64,000 nt of DNA from UBA6623 sp965217195. Lineage in GTDB: Bacteria > Acidobacteriota > Terriglobia > Bryobacterales > UBA6623. How positions within the stretch are numbered: position 1 is the stretch's first letter; every line of letters starts with the position of its first letter. The position numbers were made by a program, and so were the translations under genes. The notes below the pieces were generated by a model. It was not told the DNA's origin, ran no database searches, and was given only the letters and a program-made list of their open reading frames with translations. The stretch spans positions 248,001 through 312,000 of the forward strand of contig CBDCHL010000002.1 in the NCBI GenBank assembly GCA_965217195.1, given 5' to 3'. Positions 18,720 through 27,705 of this stretch are shown one piece after another.

Positions 18720-18909
18720 AAACATCCGCACGAAACCGCGCCCGGCCCCCGAAATGGCGCGCGCCTCCAGGCGAGCCGTGTCACCACTCTTGGCGACATG
18801 TCCCCCGCGCTGAACACTCGGTTGGCCTCGCCCTCCCACGGCGTCTTCAGAGGCCGCGATCGCGACCCGCACCCGTGCTATCATTCCTTCTCTCGACCCC
18901 GGTACCACC

Positions 18910-19830
18910 ATGCCCGCCCGCATTCTCAACGGCAACGAAATCCGCGACCGCATCCTCGACGAGGTGCGGCAGGGGGTCGCCGAATTATCCGCGCGCGGCG
19001 TGCGCCCCGGCTTGGCGGCTGTGCTTGTCGGCGACGACCCGGCGTCTGAAATCTACGTTCGCAACAAGATCAAAGCCTGCGAGCACGTCGGCATCTACAG
19101 CGACCAAGTCACGCCGCCCCAAGACATCTCGACCGCCGGCTTGCTCGCGATCGTCAAGGAACTCAACGCGCGTGAAGACATCCACGGCATTCTTGTCCAA
19201 CTTCCCTTGCCTCCCCAAGTGAATGAAGGCGAAGTCCTGCTCGCTGTCTCACCCGCCAAGGACGTTGATGGCTTTCACCCCGTCAGCGTCGGCGCGCTCG
19301 TCACCCGTCAACCTGGTTTCGCGCCCTGCACGCCCGCCGGGTTGATCCAAATCCTCAAGCGCAGCGATATCCCGATCGCCGGCAAGCGCGCCGTCATCCT
19401 GGGACGCAGCAACATCGTGGGCAAGCCCGCGGCTCTGCTGCTGCTTCACGAGAACGCTACCGTAACCGTCTGCCACTCTAAAACCGCCGACTTACCCGCC
19501 GTGGCCCGCGAAGCCGACATCCTCGTGGCCGCCCTCGGACGTCCCGCGATGGTCACCCGTGACTTCATCAAACCCGGCGCTGTGGTTCTCGATGTGGGGA
19601 TCAACCGCCTGCGAGACGCCGCGGAAGTCGAATGCATCTTCGCCGGGAATCCGAAAAAACTTGAGCGCTTCCACGAAAAAGGGACCGTGCTGGTAGGCGA
19701 TGTCCACCCCGGCGACGTCGCCGAGGTCGCCGGCGCTTACACGCCGGTCCCGGGAGGAGTGGGGCCGCTTACCATCGCGATGCTGATGTCCAACACGTTG
19801 GAAGCCGCCCGGAGGAGCATCGAAAGCTGA
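18910..19830 (+). CDS. folD: Bifunctional methylenetetrahydrofolate dehydrogenase/cyclohydrolase FolD
   Basis: The 306-residue protein has the FolD signatures: the YVRNKIKACEHVGI helix with the catalytic Tyr-x-x-x-Lys pair, PAKDVDGFHPVSVG, GRSNIVGKPAALLLL in the NADP-binding domain, and PGGVGPLTIAMLM near the end. It interconverts 5,10-methylene- and 10-formyl-tetrahydrofolate in one-carbon metabolism in the cytoplasm. Length and motif order are normal. It is a lone gene between patatin and an opposing hypothetical gene. Confidence 0.97.
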   Translation: MPARILNGNEIRDRILDEVRQGVAELSARGVRPGLAAVLVGDDPASEIYVRNKIKACEHVGIYSDQVTPPQDISTAGLLAIVKELNAREDIHGILVQLPLPPQVNEGEVLLAVSPAKDVDGFHPVSVGALVTRQPGFAPCTPAGLIQILKRSDIPIAGKRAVILGRSNIVGKPAALLLLHENATVTVCHSKTADLPAVAREADILVAALGRPAMVTRDFIKPGAVVLDVGINRLRDAAEVECIFAGNPKKLERFHEKGTVLVGDVHPGDVAEVAGAYTPVPGGVGPLTIAMLMSNTLEAARRSIES

Positions 19831-19978
19831 CCCCGTGTAAGAGAGAACGATGACGTCATGCGGGCCGAAGCCGCCCTGGCAAGGCCCGCGGATTTCCGAG
19901 TACCCTGTGCCACACATCGACCGACGACCCGACCGTCTCGCGTGATCATCAAAGCGGCCGGCGCGCCGCCTTCCCGGG

Positions 19979-20506
19979 TTACTCCTCGATCTGGGTCAAA
20001 CCGCCGGCGGTGTAACGATACGCCTTGTATTTCGGGCTGATCCGCATTTCGTCATAATCCCGGCTCACTCCCAGGAAGATCGTGCCGTTTTCCACCCTCG
20101 GCGCGGGCGCCGAATAATACGACCAAGTGAGAATACCGTCTTCTCGAAAATCGATAATTTGCAGCTTGTAGTAGGGCCCGCTCCCCAGGCCGCGAGAGAT
20201 GACAACGTACTCGCGCTCAGGGTCGGCATCGAGAGATTCAAAGCCCTTAGTAAGAGGACGCTCGATGAAAGTCGAGGGCTCTAGAACAGGCCCCCAAATC
20301 TTGACCCGTACCTCCTGTGCTGTCTCGTCTCGCCCTTGCCTGGCAACAACCCACTGGCCCTCCACTCGCGCTCGAATGTCCCGGATCGGCTCGCGCTCCC
20401 AGCCCATAGGGCCCTGGGCGAGCAAACACCCGGCCGCAAAAAACAAACCCAAAACGAATCCCGTGCTCAAGCCACCCATCACCGCCTCCCACCCCGACCG
20501 CATCAT
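19979..20506 (-). CDS. Secreted hypothetical protein
   Basis: The 175-residue frame has a hydrophobic N-terminal segment (LSTGFVLGLFFAAGCLLAQG) that could be a signal peptide or, with Cys after AAG, a lipoprotein signal. The rest contains EREYVVISRGLGSGPYYKLQ and FREDGILTWSYYSAPAPR, which look like beta strands, and ends with AYRYTAGGLTQIEE. The pattern suggests a small beta-propeller-like or beta-sandwich domain reporting on a measured quantity, but I recognise no family. Codon usage fits a real gene. It is convergent with folD. Confidence 0.6.
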   Translation of the reverse strand: MMRSGWEAVMGGLSTGFVLGLFFAAGCLLAQGPMGWEREPIRDIRARVEGQWVVARQGRDETAQEVRVKIWGPVLEPSTFIERPLTKGFESLDADPEREYVVISRGLGSGPYYKLQIIDFREDGILTWSYYSAPAPRVENGTIFLGVSRDYDEMRISPKYKAYRYTAGGLTQIEE

Positions 20507-21055
20507 CTCGTCCCAAACTCACCTCGCGCCGCGGCGTCACCGCCATCGACCCCAGGATCGCGGTCGGCGTACTCTCCGCACCTTGCACGCCCGTATTCTC
20601 AGGCTTGCCCTCAGGTCAGCCTCGGCACTCGATCGAGATGCTGGACAGTTTGGCGCCAACTGGCGCCAATCGTCCGAGTTCGAGGAATCCGAATCGCTGC
20701 TATCGTGGAGGTTTTCGTCGAAGAACATCGCGATCGTGTCCGTCGAAATCAACTCAATATCTTGTGGCATAGCGGTACGTTCCCCCAACATATCATGCTT
20801 TCCGGGAATTCCTTTGCCAAACCGGCGCCGTCCGCCGCGAGAACGACCATACGGACCCAATTCTTATCGCCGGACGACTTGGAAGCGCGCGACCGAGCTG
20901 TGGAGATCATCGAGCAGTATGTGACGACAGCTCCCGCAATCGCCGGCGGCTGCATCAGCCGGCCTGCCCGCCCACAGAGCCCCCACAACGACGAAACAAA
21001 CCCGATCCCCTTGGCTTGTGAGCATTCTAGGCGCGGCTGGTATCATTGTCTCGTC
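20507..21055. other. Intergenic region with tandem palindromes and a doubtful small frame
   Basis: About 550 bp lie between divergent genes. A frame runs through the stretch into the cytochrome gene from the left, but its translation looks like non-coding sequence. The sequence TTGGCGCCAA followed by CTGGCGCCAA (20650-20669) forms two adjoining palindromes and could be an operator. On the minus strand a frame starting MPQDIELISTDTIAMFFDEN has acidic, serine-rich protein-like character for about 45 residues but then degenerates; I do not call it a gene. Confidence 0.4.
20650..20669. promoter_or_regulatory. Tandem TGGCGCCA palindromes
   Basis: The palindrome TTGGCGCCAA is directly followed by CTGGCGCCAA, giving two full TGGCGCCA units 10 bases apart, about one helical turn. 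The site is some 140 bp upstream of the minus-strand hypothetical gene and 390 bp upstream of the cytochrome gene. An operator role is inferred only from symmetry. Confidence 0.25.
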
Positions 21056-21877
21056 ATGAGGCGTCTCTTCCTAGGGGCATTCTTAGCCCTGCTCCCGCCG
21101 GCCTGGGCGCAGGAAGGGCCGCCGAGCAGGTATGTCGGCGGCTCGGACCACCCGGCCATCGGCGATCCGGAAGCCATCGCTGCCGGAGCGAAGCTCTGGG
21201 CGCAATCCTGCGCCGGTTGCCACGGACCGGACGGCTCGGGCGGCCGCGGACCGAACCTGGTCAGACGACCGCTATGGCATCCGCTGAGCGACGACAGAAT
21301 CTTCACCGTCATTCGCAACGGCCTGCCCGGCACCGACATGCCCCCAACGACTCTTTCGGACGAGGAAACGTGGCGGCTCGTCGCTTTCTTACATGCGCTC
21401 ATCGGCCCGGCGGCCGAGAATCCCGTACCGGGCGAGGCGCAAGCTGGGGCTGACGTTTTTTGGGGCGACAAAGCCGGCTGCTCCGGCTGTCACGCGATTC
21501 ACGGCCAAGGAGGGCGAATGGGGCCTGATCTGACGAACATCGGCGGTCTGCGGCCTCTGGCCTTAATCAAAGAGTCTGTTCTCGATCCTTCGAGGGAGAT
21601 TGACCGTAAAGGGCAAGAGGGAGTGACAATCACTTTCGCCGACGGTTCGGTCATCGAGGGCGTGGCGCGCAATCGCAACAACTATTCCCTGCAAGTGATC
21701 GACAGGGAGGGGAAACTGCATTTGATCTCGATGCGCGACGTTAGACAAATCGATATCCTTGACCGCTCTCCTATGCCCGGTGATTACGGCAGCCGACTGT
21801 CCGCCGACGAACTGAAAAACCTATTCGCCTTTCTCGCCCGCCAAAGTGCACGACCGTCCGTGGAGGCGCCGCAATGA
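21056..21877 (+). CDS. Di-heme c-type cytochrome
   Basis: ATG 21056 gives a signal peptide (MRRLFLGAFLALLPPAWAQ) and a 273-residue protein; the longer open frame to the left lacks coding character. Two CxxCH heme sites are present, CAGCH in the first cytochrome domain (followed by GPDGSGGRGPNLVRRPLWHP) and CSGCH in the second (HAIHGQGGRMGPDLTNIGG). Met residues in GTDMPPTTLSDEE could be an axial ligand. The stop overlaps the start of the PQQ dehydrogenase (ATGA), so it is very likely the periplasmic electron acceptor of that enzyme. Confidence 0.9.
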   Translation: MRRLFLGAFLALLPPAWAQEGPPSRYVGGSDHPAIGDPEAIAAGAKLWAQSCAGCHGPDGSGGRGPNLVRRPLWHPLSDDRIFTVIRNGLPGTDMPPTTLSDEETWRLVAFLHALIGPAAENPVPGEAQAGADVFWGDKAGCSGCHAIHGQGGRMGPDLTNIGGLRPLALIKESVLDPSREIDRKGQEGVTITFADGSVIEGVARNRNNYSLQVIDREGKLHLISMRDVRQIDILDRSPMPGDYGSRLSADELKNLFAFLARQSARPSVEAPQ

Positions 21878-23472
21878 TGGTGCGTTGGGTATTGGCTCTC
21901 GCGTTGGGTGTCACTGCTTCCGCGCAAGTGAGCTACCAAGACATTCTCGAGGGACCGGGGAAAGATTGGGTGACCTACGCCGGGAGCTACAACGGCTGGC
22001 GACACAGCCCGCTCAAGCAAATCACGCCGGAAAATGCCGGTTCGATGGTCGCGAAGTGGGTCTATCACGTGCCCAAGGCCCAAGGCCTGCGCGCGACGCC
22101 GATCGTCTACGAAGGCGTCATGTACGTCACCAGTATCAATAGCCTCTATGCGCTCGATGCGCGCACGGGGCGGCTGATCTGGAGCTACTTCGACCCGCGG
22201 GCCAAGAAGCACGGTGTGAATCGCGGCGCGGCTATCCTCGGCGATCGCGTCTATTTCAGCACCACCGACAACTACCTCACCGCGCTCGACCGGCGCACCG
22301 GCGGCGTGCTCTTCAGCGAGCAGTACGCAAGTGTTGACGACGGCGTGACCTCCACGGCGGCCCCGCTCGTCGTCAAGGACAAGGTGATCGTCGGCAGCAC
22401 GGGCGGCGACAGCGGCGTGCGAGGCTTCATCGCGGCCCTTTCGGCCGAGACCGGCGAGCTGCTCTGGCGCACCTACACCGTGCCGGCGAAGGGCGAACCA
22501 GGTTCGGAAACCTGGGGTGATTTGATCGACTGGGGCGGCGGCGCGGCTTGGCTTTCCGGCACCTTCGACCCTGAACTCGACACCCTCTACTGGACGACGG
22601 GCAACGCTTGGCCGGACTTTAATCCGAGGGTGCGGCCCGGCGACAATCTCTACACTTCGTCGCTGCTGGCGCTCGATCCCGCGACGGGCAAGCGGAAGTG
22701 GCATTTCCAATTCACGCCCCACGACACCCACGATTGGGACGCCCAGAGCTGGCCTATTTTGGTCGATTTGCCCTGGGAAGGTCGCGAGCGAAAGCTTGTC
22801 CTCCACGCCAACCGTAACGGCTTTTTCTACGTGCTGGACCGTGAGACGGGCGAATATCTACGGGCCACGCAGTTGGTCGACAAGCTCACCTGGGCCGAAG
22901 GCATCGGCGACGACGGCCGCCCCATCCTGATACCCGACAAGGACCCCACTCCCGAAGGCAACTGGGTATGCCCAAGCGTCAAGGGCGCCACGAATTGGAT
23001 GGGGCAGACCTATTTTCCGGCTACCGGCCTGCTCTATGTCCTCACGCTTGAGCAGTGCGGGTTGTACACCACCTCGGAGCAAGAGCCGGTCCCGATGAAA
23101 AATTTCTCGGGCGGCGGCGCGACTGAAGAGGGCGGACAGGTCATTCTGCGGGCCATTGACCCCAAGACCGGCAAGCCCGCCTGGGAGTACCCGATGACGG
23201 GTCTCGGACGCATGTGGAGTGGTACGGTATCGACGGCGACGGGCGTGCTCTTCTCCGGCGACGATGACGGGCAGTTGCTCGCGCTCGACGCAAAGACCGG
23301 CCGCCACCTATGGAACTTCAACATGGGCGAGCTGTTGACCGCGTCGCCGATGACCTACGCAGTCGACGGCCGCCAGTACGTCGCCATCGCCTCCGCCACG
23401 GCGGTTTTCGCCTTCGGCCTCTTCGAGCCCGCCGAGCCGATGCAGTTGCCGAAGATAACCAAGCGCCCATAG
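21874..23472 (+). CDS. PQQ-dependent dehydrogenase (quinoprotein)
   Basis: The 532-residue protein has a signal peptide (MVRWVLALALGVTASAQ) and an eight-bladed propeller with repeated W-type motifs such as YALDARTGRLIWSYFDP, LLALDAKTGRHLWNFNMG and AIDPKTGKPAWEYPMTG. The opening GPGKDWVTYAGSYNGWRHSP matches the quinoprotein alcohol/glucose dehydrogenase group. It oxidises an alcohol or sugar in the periplasm with pyrroloquinoline quinone and passes electrons to the cytochrome encoded just upstream. The exact substrate is unknown. No PQQ biosynthesis genes occur in the window. Confidence 0.92.
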   Translation: MMVRWVLALALGVTASAQVSYQDILEGPGKDWVTYAGSYNGWRHSPLKQITPENAGSMVAKWVYHVPKAQGLRATPIVYEGVMYVTSINSLYALDARTGRLIWSYFDPRAKKHGVNRGAAILGDRVYFSTTDNYLTALDRRTGGVLFSEQYASVDDGVTSTAAPLVVKDKVIVGSTGGDSGVRGFIAALSAETGELLWRTYTVPAKGEPGSETWGDLIDWGGGAAWLSGTFDPELDTLYWTTGNAWPDFNPRVRPGDNLYTSSLLALDPATGKRKWHFQFTPHDTHDWDAQSWPILVDLPWEGRERKLVLHANRNGFFYVLDRETGEYLRATQLVDKLTWAEGIGDDGRPILIPDKDPTPEGNWVCPSVKGATNWMGQTYFPATGLLYVLTLEQCGLYTTSEQEPVPMKNFSGGGATEEGGQVILRAIDPKTGKPAWEYPMTGLGRMWSGTVSTATGVLFSGDDDGQLLALDAKTGRHLWNFNMGELLTASPMTYAVDGRQYVAIASATAVFAFGLFEPAEPMQLPKITKRP

Positions 23473-23490
23473 TGGTTATAGACTCCGCCG

Positions 23491-23516
23491 AGCCCTGCGG
23501 GGTTGGGCTGGGTTTT
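23491..23516 (+). terminator. Probable rho-independent terminator after the PQQ dehydrogenase
   Basis: AGCCC (23491-23495) pairs with GGGCT (23505-23509) over a 9-base loop, followed by GGGTTTTT. It lies 19 bp after the dehydrogenase stop. Confidence 0.5.
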
Positions 23517-23556
23517 TGCCGCATTCGCCGCGCTGCACGAATGCGTAGCGCAGAGC

Positions 23557-23578
23557 CCGTAGGGACCTGCGGCTTTTT
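23557..23578 (+). terminator. Second terminator-like hairpin
   Basis: CCGTAG (23557-23562) pairs with CTGCGG (23567-23572) across the loop GGAC, directly followed by CTTTTT. This is a better T-tract hairpin than the one 60 bp upstream. Between them GCATTCG pairs with CGAATGC (23521-23544). Together they isolate the GH95 gene. Confidence 0.5.
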
Positions 23579-23678
23579 CTCGCGACCTCAAAGTCATCAA
23601 AACGGGGGGTAGACTGGGGGGCAGCCTCTCGAGAGGACCGCCAGACAATTCATGCCCGGACCACCTGAGCAATCAACC

Positions 23679-26069
23679 ATGGGAATCCGAACATTGCCGG
23701 CGTTCGCCGCGATCATCGCCGCGATCGCCCTTGGCTTCAGCGCGCTCTCGTCCGCCGCCGCCCCGCCCGAGGAACCCCTCTCCCTGTGGTACGACCAGCC
23801 CGCCGCCGAATGGACCGAAGCACTCCCCGTAGGCCAAGGCCGGCTCGGCGCCATGGTCTTTGGCGGCGTCGCAAGAGAGCGCATCCAGTTCAACGAAGAC
23901 ACCGTCTGGCAGGGGGCTCCGCACGACTACGCCAACAAGGGCTCTCACAAATATCTGGGTGAACTCCGTCGCCTGTTGTGGGCCGCCAAGCAATCCGAGG
24001 CTGAAGAACTGGCCATGGGGCGCTTTATGAGCATTCCGCTCGGTCAGAAGGCTTACCAGGCATTCGGAGACCTTCAAATCGAGATGCTCGGCGTCGACGA
24101 AAGCGACGTCAGCGACTACCGCCGTGACCTTAACTTGGACACCGCCATCGCCTCGGTGCAATTTCAAGCCCGACACCTCAGTTACAAGCGCGAAGTCTTT
24201 GCCTCTTTTCCGGACAAAGTGATCGTCATCCGGCTTTCCGCGACGGGCGTTGAGCGCCTTTCGTTTCGGGCTTCCTTACTCGCCGCGCACCCCGACGCCT
24301 CGGTGAAGGCCCTCGGGGAAGACTTAGTGATGGCGGGAGCCGTGCCCGACAGCGCCATTCGCTTCGAAGCCCGTCTCGCCGTTCAAACCGACGGCTCGGT
24401 CGAGATCGCCGACGGCAGCCTGGTCGTCCGGTCAGCCAATAGCGCCACGCTGCTGCTGGCGGGCGCCACGAATTTCATCAACTATCAGGATGTTTCCGCC
24501 GACCCCGCCCAGCGAAACGCGGCGGTGCTCGAGCAGGCTCGCGCGAAGAGCTACAAAGGGCTGCGCCGCAATCACATTCGCGATCACCAAGACCTGTTTC
24601 GCCGCGTTCGAATCGATCTGGGCTCAACCGATACAAAGAGCCTCACCACGGACGAACGCATTCGCCGCTTTGCCTCCGAAGCCGACCCGCAACTCGTCTC
24701 GGTGCTGTTTCAGTACGGGCGCTATTTGCTGATCGCATCCAGCCGGGCCGGCGGGCAACCCGCCAACCTGCAAGGGCTGTGGAACGAGTTGAACAAACCA
24801 CCGTGGGACAGCAAGTACACCGTCAACATCAACACCGAAATGAACTACTGGCCCGCCGAGATGACAGCCTTGCCGGAAACCGCCGAGCCTCTTTTCGAGG
24901 CCCTGCGTGAGGTCGCCGAATCCGGCACCTCGGCCGCACTCGAGCATTACAATGCCGGCGGTTGGGTGCTGCATCACAACTTCGATCTTTGGCGCGGCAC
25001 CGCCCCGATCAACCATTCAAATCACGGTATCTGGCCCACCGGAGGCGCTTGGTTGTGTCAAAGCCTCTGGCAGCACTATCTATTCGGGGGCGACAAGGAT
25101 TTTCTGCGCCAAACCGCCTACCCGCTTTTGAAAGGTGCCTCGCGGTTCTTCGCCGATACGGTGGTCGAGACGCCAGACGGTCGCTGGCTCGTTTCCGGAC
25201 CGAGTAACTCACCCGAGAACGGCGGTTTGGTGATGGGACCGACGATGGATCACCAGATCATCCGCAACCTGTTCGGCAACACGATCGCCGCCGCCGAGAT
25301 CCTTGAAGTCGACGAGGACTTGCGCAAACAACTCGCCGACCTGCGTCGCCGCATCGCCCCGAACCGCATCGGCAAACATGGGCAGCTTCAGGAATGGCTC
25401 GAGGACGTGGACGACCCCGACAACAAGCACCGCCACGTCTCGCACCTTTTCGGCTTGCACCCGGGCGTCGAGATCACGCCCTACGGCACACCCGACCTCT
25501 TCGCGGCGGCGCGCCGCTCGCTCGAGTTTCGCGGCGATGGAGCCACCGGCTGGTCGATGGGATGGAAGGTCAATTTCTGGGCTCGCTTTCTCGACGGCGA
25601 TCACGCCTACAAGATCTTGCGGAATTTGCTCCAGCCCGTAGCCAAGAAGTCCTCGAAAAACCTGGACGGACGGAGAGGCGGCTTGTACCCGAATCTGTTC
25701 GACGCTCATCCACCGTTCCAAATCGACGGCAACTTCGGCGCCGCGGCGGGGATTGCCGAAATGCTGCTCCAAAGCCACGACCCCTACGGGACTCCCCTCG
25801 GCTACAGCGACGTGCAGGCCGGCCATCGTGGCTTCTTACACTTCTTGCCGGCGTTGCCTTCGGCCTTCCCGACCGGTCGCGTGGAAGGTCTCCGAGCCCG
25901 CGGCGGCTTCGTCGTCGATCTCGAATGGGAGGCCGGCAAGCTGACCCGGACGAAGATCGTCTCTGAACGCGGGCTACCGTTGACGCTGCGGTACGGCGAG
26001 AAGGAAGTCCACCTGGAGACCAAACCCGAGGTAGCATATCGCCTGAACGGCAACCTGGACTTGCAATGA
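23679..26069 (+). CDS. Alpha-L-fucosidase, glycoside hydrolase family 95
   Basis: About 796 residues. ATG 23679 is preferred because it gives a good signal peptide (MGIRTLPAFAAIIAAIALGF); ATG 23652 is possible. The N-terminal beta-domain has WTEALPVGQGRLGAMVFGG and RIQFNEDTVWQGAPHDY. The catalytic barrel has NLQGLWNELNKPPWDSKYTV followed by NINTEMNYWPAE, SGPSNSPENGGLVMGPTMDH and FQIDGNFGAAAGIAEMLLQS. These are the hallmarks of GH95, with the Asn, Glu and Asp residues used in catalysis present by position. It probably removes alpha-1,2-linked L-fucose (or galactose) from glycans in the periplasm or outside the cell. Fucose could feed the microcompartment locus at 48-52 kb. Confidence 0.93.
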   Translation: MGIRTLPAFAAIIAAIALGFSALSSAAAPPEEPLSLWYDQPAAEWTEALPVGQGRLGAMVFGGVARERIQFNEDTVWQGAPHDYANKGSHKYLGELRRLLWAAKQSEAEELAMGRFMSIPLGQKAYQAFGDLQIEMLGVDESDVSDYRRDLNLDTAIASVQFQARHLSYKREVFASFPDKVIVIRLSATGVERLSFRASLLAAHPDASVKALGEDLVMAGAVPDSAIRFEARLAVQTDGSVEIADGSLVVRSANSATLLLAGATNFINYQDVSADPAQRNAAVLEQARAKSYKGLRRNHIRDHQDLFRRVRIDLGSTDTKSLTTDERIRRFASEADPQLVSVLFQYGRYLLIASSRAGGQPANLQGLWNELNKPPWDSKYTVNINTEMNYWPAEMTALPETAEPLFEALREVAESGTSAALEHYNAGGWVLHHNFDLWRGTAPINHSNHGIWPTGGAWLCQSLWQHYLFGGDKDFLRQTAYPLLKGASRFFADTVVETPDGRWLVSGPSNSPENGGLVMGPTMDHQIIRNLFGNTIAAAEILEVDEDLRKQLADLRRRIAPNRIGKHGQLQEWLEDVDDPDNKHRHVSHLFGLHPGVEITPYGTPDLFAAARRSLEFRGDGATGWSMGWKVNFWARFLDGDHAYKILRNLLQPVAKKSSKNLDGRRGGLYPNLFDAHPPFQIDGNFGAAAGIAEMLLQSHDPYGTPLGYSDVQAGHRGFLHFLPALPSAFPTGRVEGLRARGGFVVDLEWEAGKLTRTKIVSERGLPLTLRYGEKEVHLETKPEVAYRLNGNLDLQ

Positions 26070-26095
26070 GGCCGGGGACGGTCAATCACCGGACT

Positions 26096-27562
26096 TCAGC
26101 ACTTCGGCAAATCGCTCTTGCCCATCAGGTAGGTGTCGACGGCGTGGGCGGCTTTGCGGCCTTCCGCCAGGGCCCAGACGACGAGCGATTGGCCGCGGCG
26201 TGCGTCGCCGGCGGCGAAGACCTTTTCGTTTGAGGTTTGGAATTCCTCAAACGTCGCCTTGATGTTGCCTCGCGGATCCTTTTCGAGTTCCAGCCCGTCG
26301 ACCAGGCCATTGTGAACCGGGCCTAGGAAGCCCATGGCCAGCAGGACGAGGTCGGCGGGGACTTCGAATTCCGAGCCGGGTTTGTCGTCAAACTTGAAGG
26401 GGCGACGGTTGGTTTCGGGATCAACGGCGGGCCATTCGAGTTCAACGCCCTGCAACGCTCTCACATGGCCGTGTTCGTCGCCCAGGAATTCCTTAGTATT
26501 GACGGCCCATTCGCGCACATCGCCCTCGGCGTGTGAACTCTCGGCCTTGAAGGTGAAAGGCCACAGCGGCCAAGCGAAGGCTCCCGGCTCGTCGCGGGTC
26601 ATCGGTGGCTTGGGCAGCAGCTCGAATTGCCGAATCGACTTCGCGCCTTGGCGTCGTGTTGTTCCCAGGCAGTCAGCACCCGTATCACCGCCGCCGATGA
26701 TGATCACATGCTTGCCTTCGGCGGTGATGTCGAAATCGGGATCGACCGGACGTCCGCCAATGCGACGGTTCTGTTGCGGCAGAAACTGCATCGCGTAGTA
26801 GATGCCCTCGAGATCGCGGCCGGGGATGTCGAGATCGCGCGGGCTCTCGGCGCCGGTTGTGATCACAACGGCGTCGTATTCGTCCAGCAACTCTTTGCCG
26901 GTGACGTCGACGCCGACATGGACCCCGCACTTGAAGGTGATGCCCTCGGCTTCCATCTGCTCGACGCGGCGGTCGACGAGGTGCTTTTCCATCTTGAAGT
27001 CGGGAATCCCGAGGATCATCAGCCCGCCGGGGACTTCGTTTTGCTCAAAGGTCGTCACGAAATGCCCGGCACGGTTCAACTGCTGTGATGCGGCGAGCCC
27101 CGCCGGGCCGGCGCCGATGACGGCCACTTTCTTGCCGGTGCGCAGGGTCGGGGGCTCGGGGACGATCCAGCCCTCTTCCCATCCGCGGTCAACGATCGAT
27201 TTTTCGATGGCTTTGATCGAAACGGGGTCTTCGTTGATGCCGAGCACGCAGGCCTCTTCGCACGGTGCCGGACAGATGCGTCCGGTGAATTCAGGGAAAT
27301 TATTTGTCGAGTGCAGCTCGCGCAGCGCGTCTTTCCATCGGCCGCGATAGACCAAGTCGTTGAAGTCGGGAATGATGTTGTTCAGCGGACAGCCGGTGTG
27401 GCAGAAGGGAATGCCGCAGTCCATGCAGCGCGCGCCCTGGATCTTGAGATCCGGCTCGGCCATCGGCTCATAGACTTCTTTGTAATCCTTGATGCGAACG
27501 AGCACGTCGCGCCCCTCTGGGGTTTGACGTTCGTACTCCATGAATCCTGTTGTTTTGCCCAT
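26096..27562 (-). CDS. gltD: Glutamate synthase (NADPH) small subunit
   Basis: The 488-residue protein has two cysteine clusters for [4Fe-4S] centres near the N-terminus (CMDCGIPFCHTGCP and CPAPCEEACVLG), an FAD-binding VIGAGPAGLAASQQL, and an NADPH-binding HVIIIGGGDTGADCLGT segment. GltD passes electrons from NADPH to the large subunit for glutamate formation from glutamine and 2-oxoglutarate. The gene follows gltB on the minus strand with a gap of about 140 bp that holds a short inverted repeat around CACGAGTG. Length and motifs are normal. Confidence 0.97.
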   Translation of the reverse strand: MGKTTGFMEYERQTPEGRDVLVRIKDYKEVYEPMAEPDLKIQGARCMDCGIPFCHTGCPLNNIIPDFNDLVYRGRWKDALRELHSTNNFPEFTGRICPAPCEEACVLGINEDPVSIKAIEKSIVDRGWEEGWIVPEPPTLRTGKKVAVIGAGPAGLAASQQLNRAGHFVTTFEQNEVPGGLMILGIPDFKMEKHLVDRRVEQMEAEGITFKCGVHVGVDVTGKELLDEYDAVVITTGAESPRDLDIPGRDLEGIYYAMQFLPQQNRRIGGRPVDPDFDITAEGKHVIIIGGGDTGADCLGTTRRQGAKSIRQFELLPKPPMTRDEPGAFAWPLWPFTFKAESSHAEGDVREWAVNTKEFLGDEHGHVRALQGVELEWPAVDPETNRRPFKFDDKPGSEFEVPADLVLLAMGFLGPVHNGLVDGLELEKDPRGNIKATFEEFQTSNEKVFAAGDARRGQSLVVWALAEGRKAAHAVDTYLMGKSDLPKC

Positions 27563-27705
27563 GCGGTCGAAACAGTCCTACTAACCTGAAACCTAAGCCG
27601 CGGCGAGACAAGCTGAAAGCTCGTCTAGACTGGGGAGAACAAACACGAGTGTTCGTCCCTACCGGGGAAAAGACCAGTCGGCGCGCGGCTCCATCACTCG
27701 CTTCG

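Noticed and set aside
20336..21055. In-frame upstream extension of the cytochrome c gene
   Set aside because: The extension reads as random Arg/Pro/Ser-rich sequence and lacks a ribosome site, whereas ATG 21056 begins a standard signal peptide.
27563..27705. Possible small gene between gltB and gltD
   Set aside because: The gap of 143 bp has only a frame without a ribosome site; the inverted repeat around CACGAGTG is the only feature.
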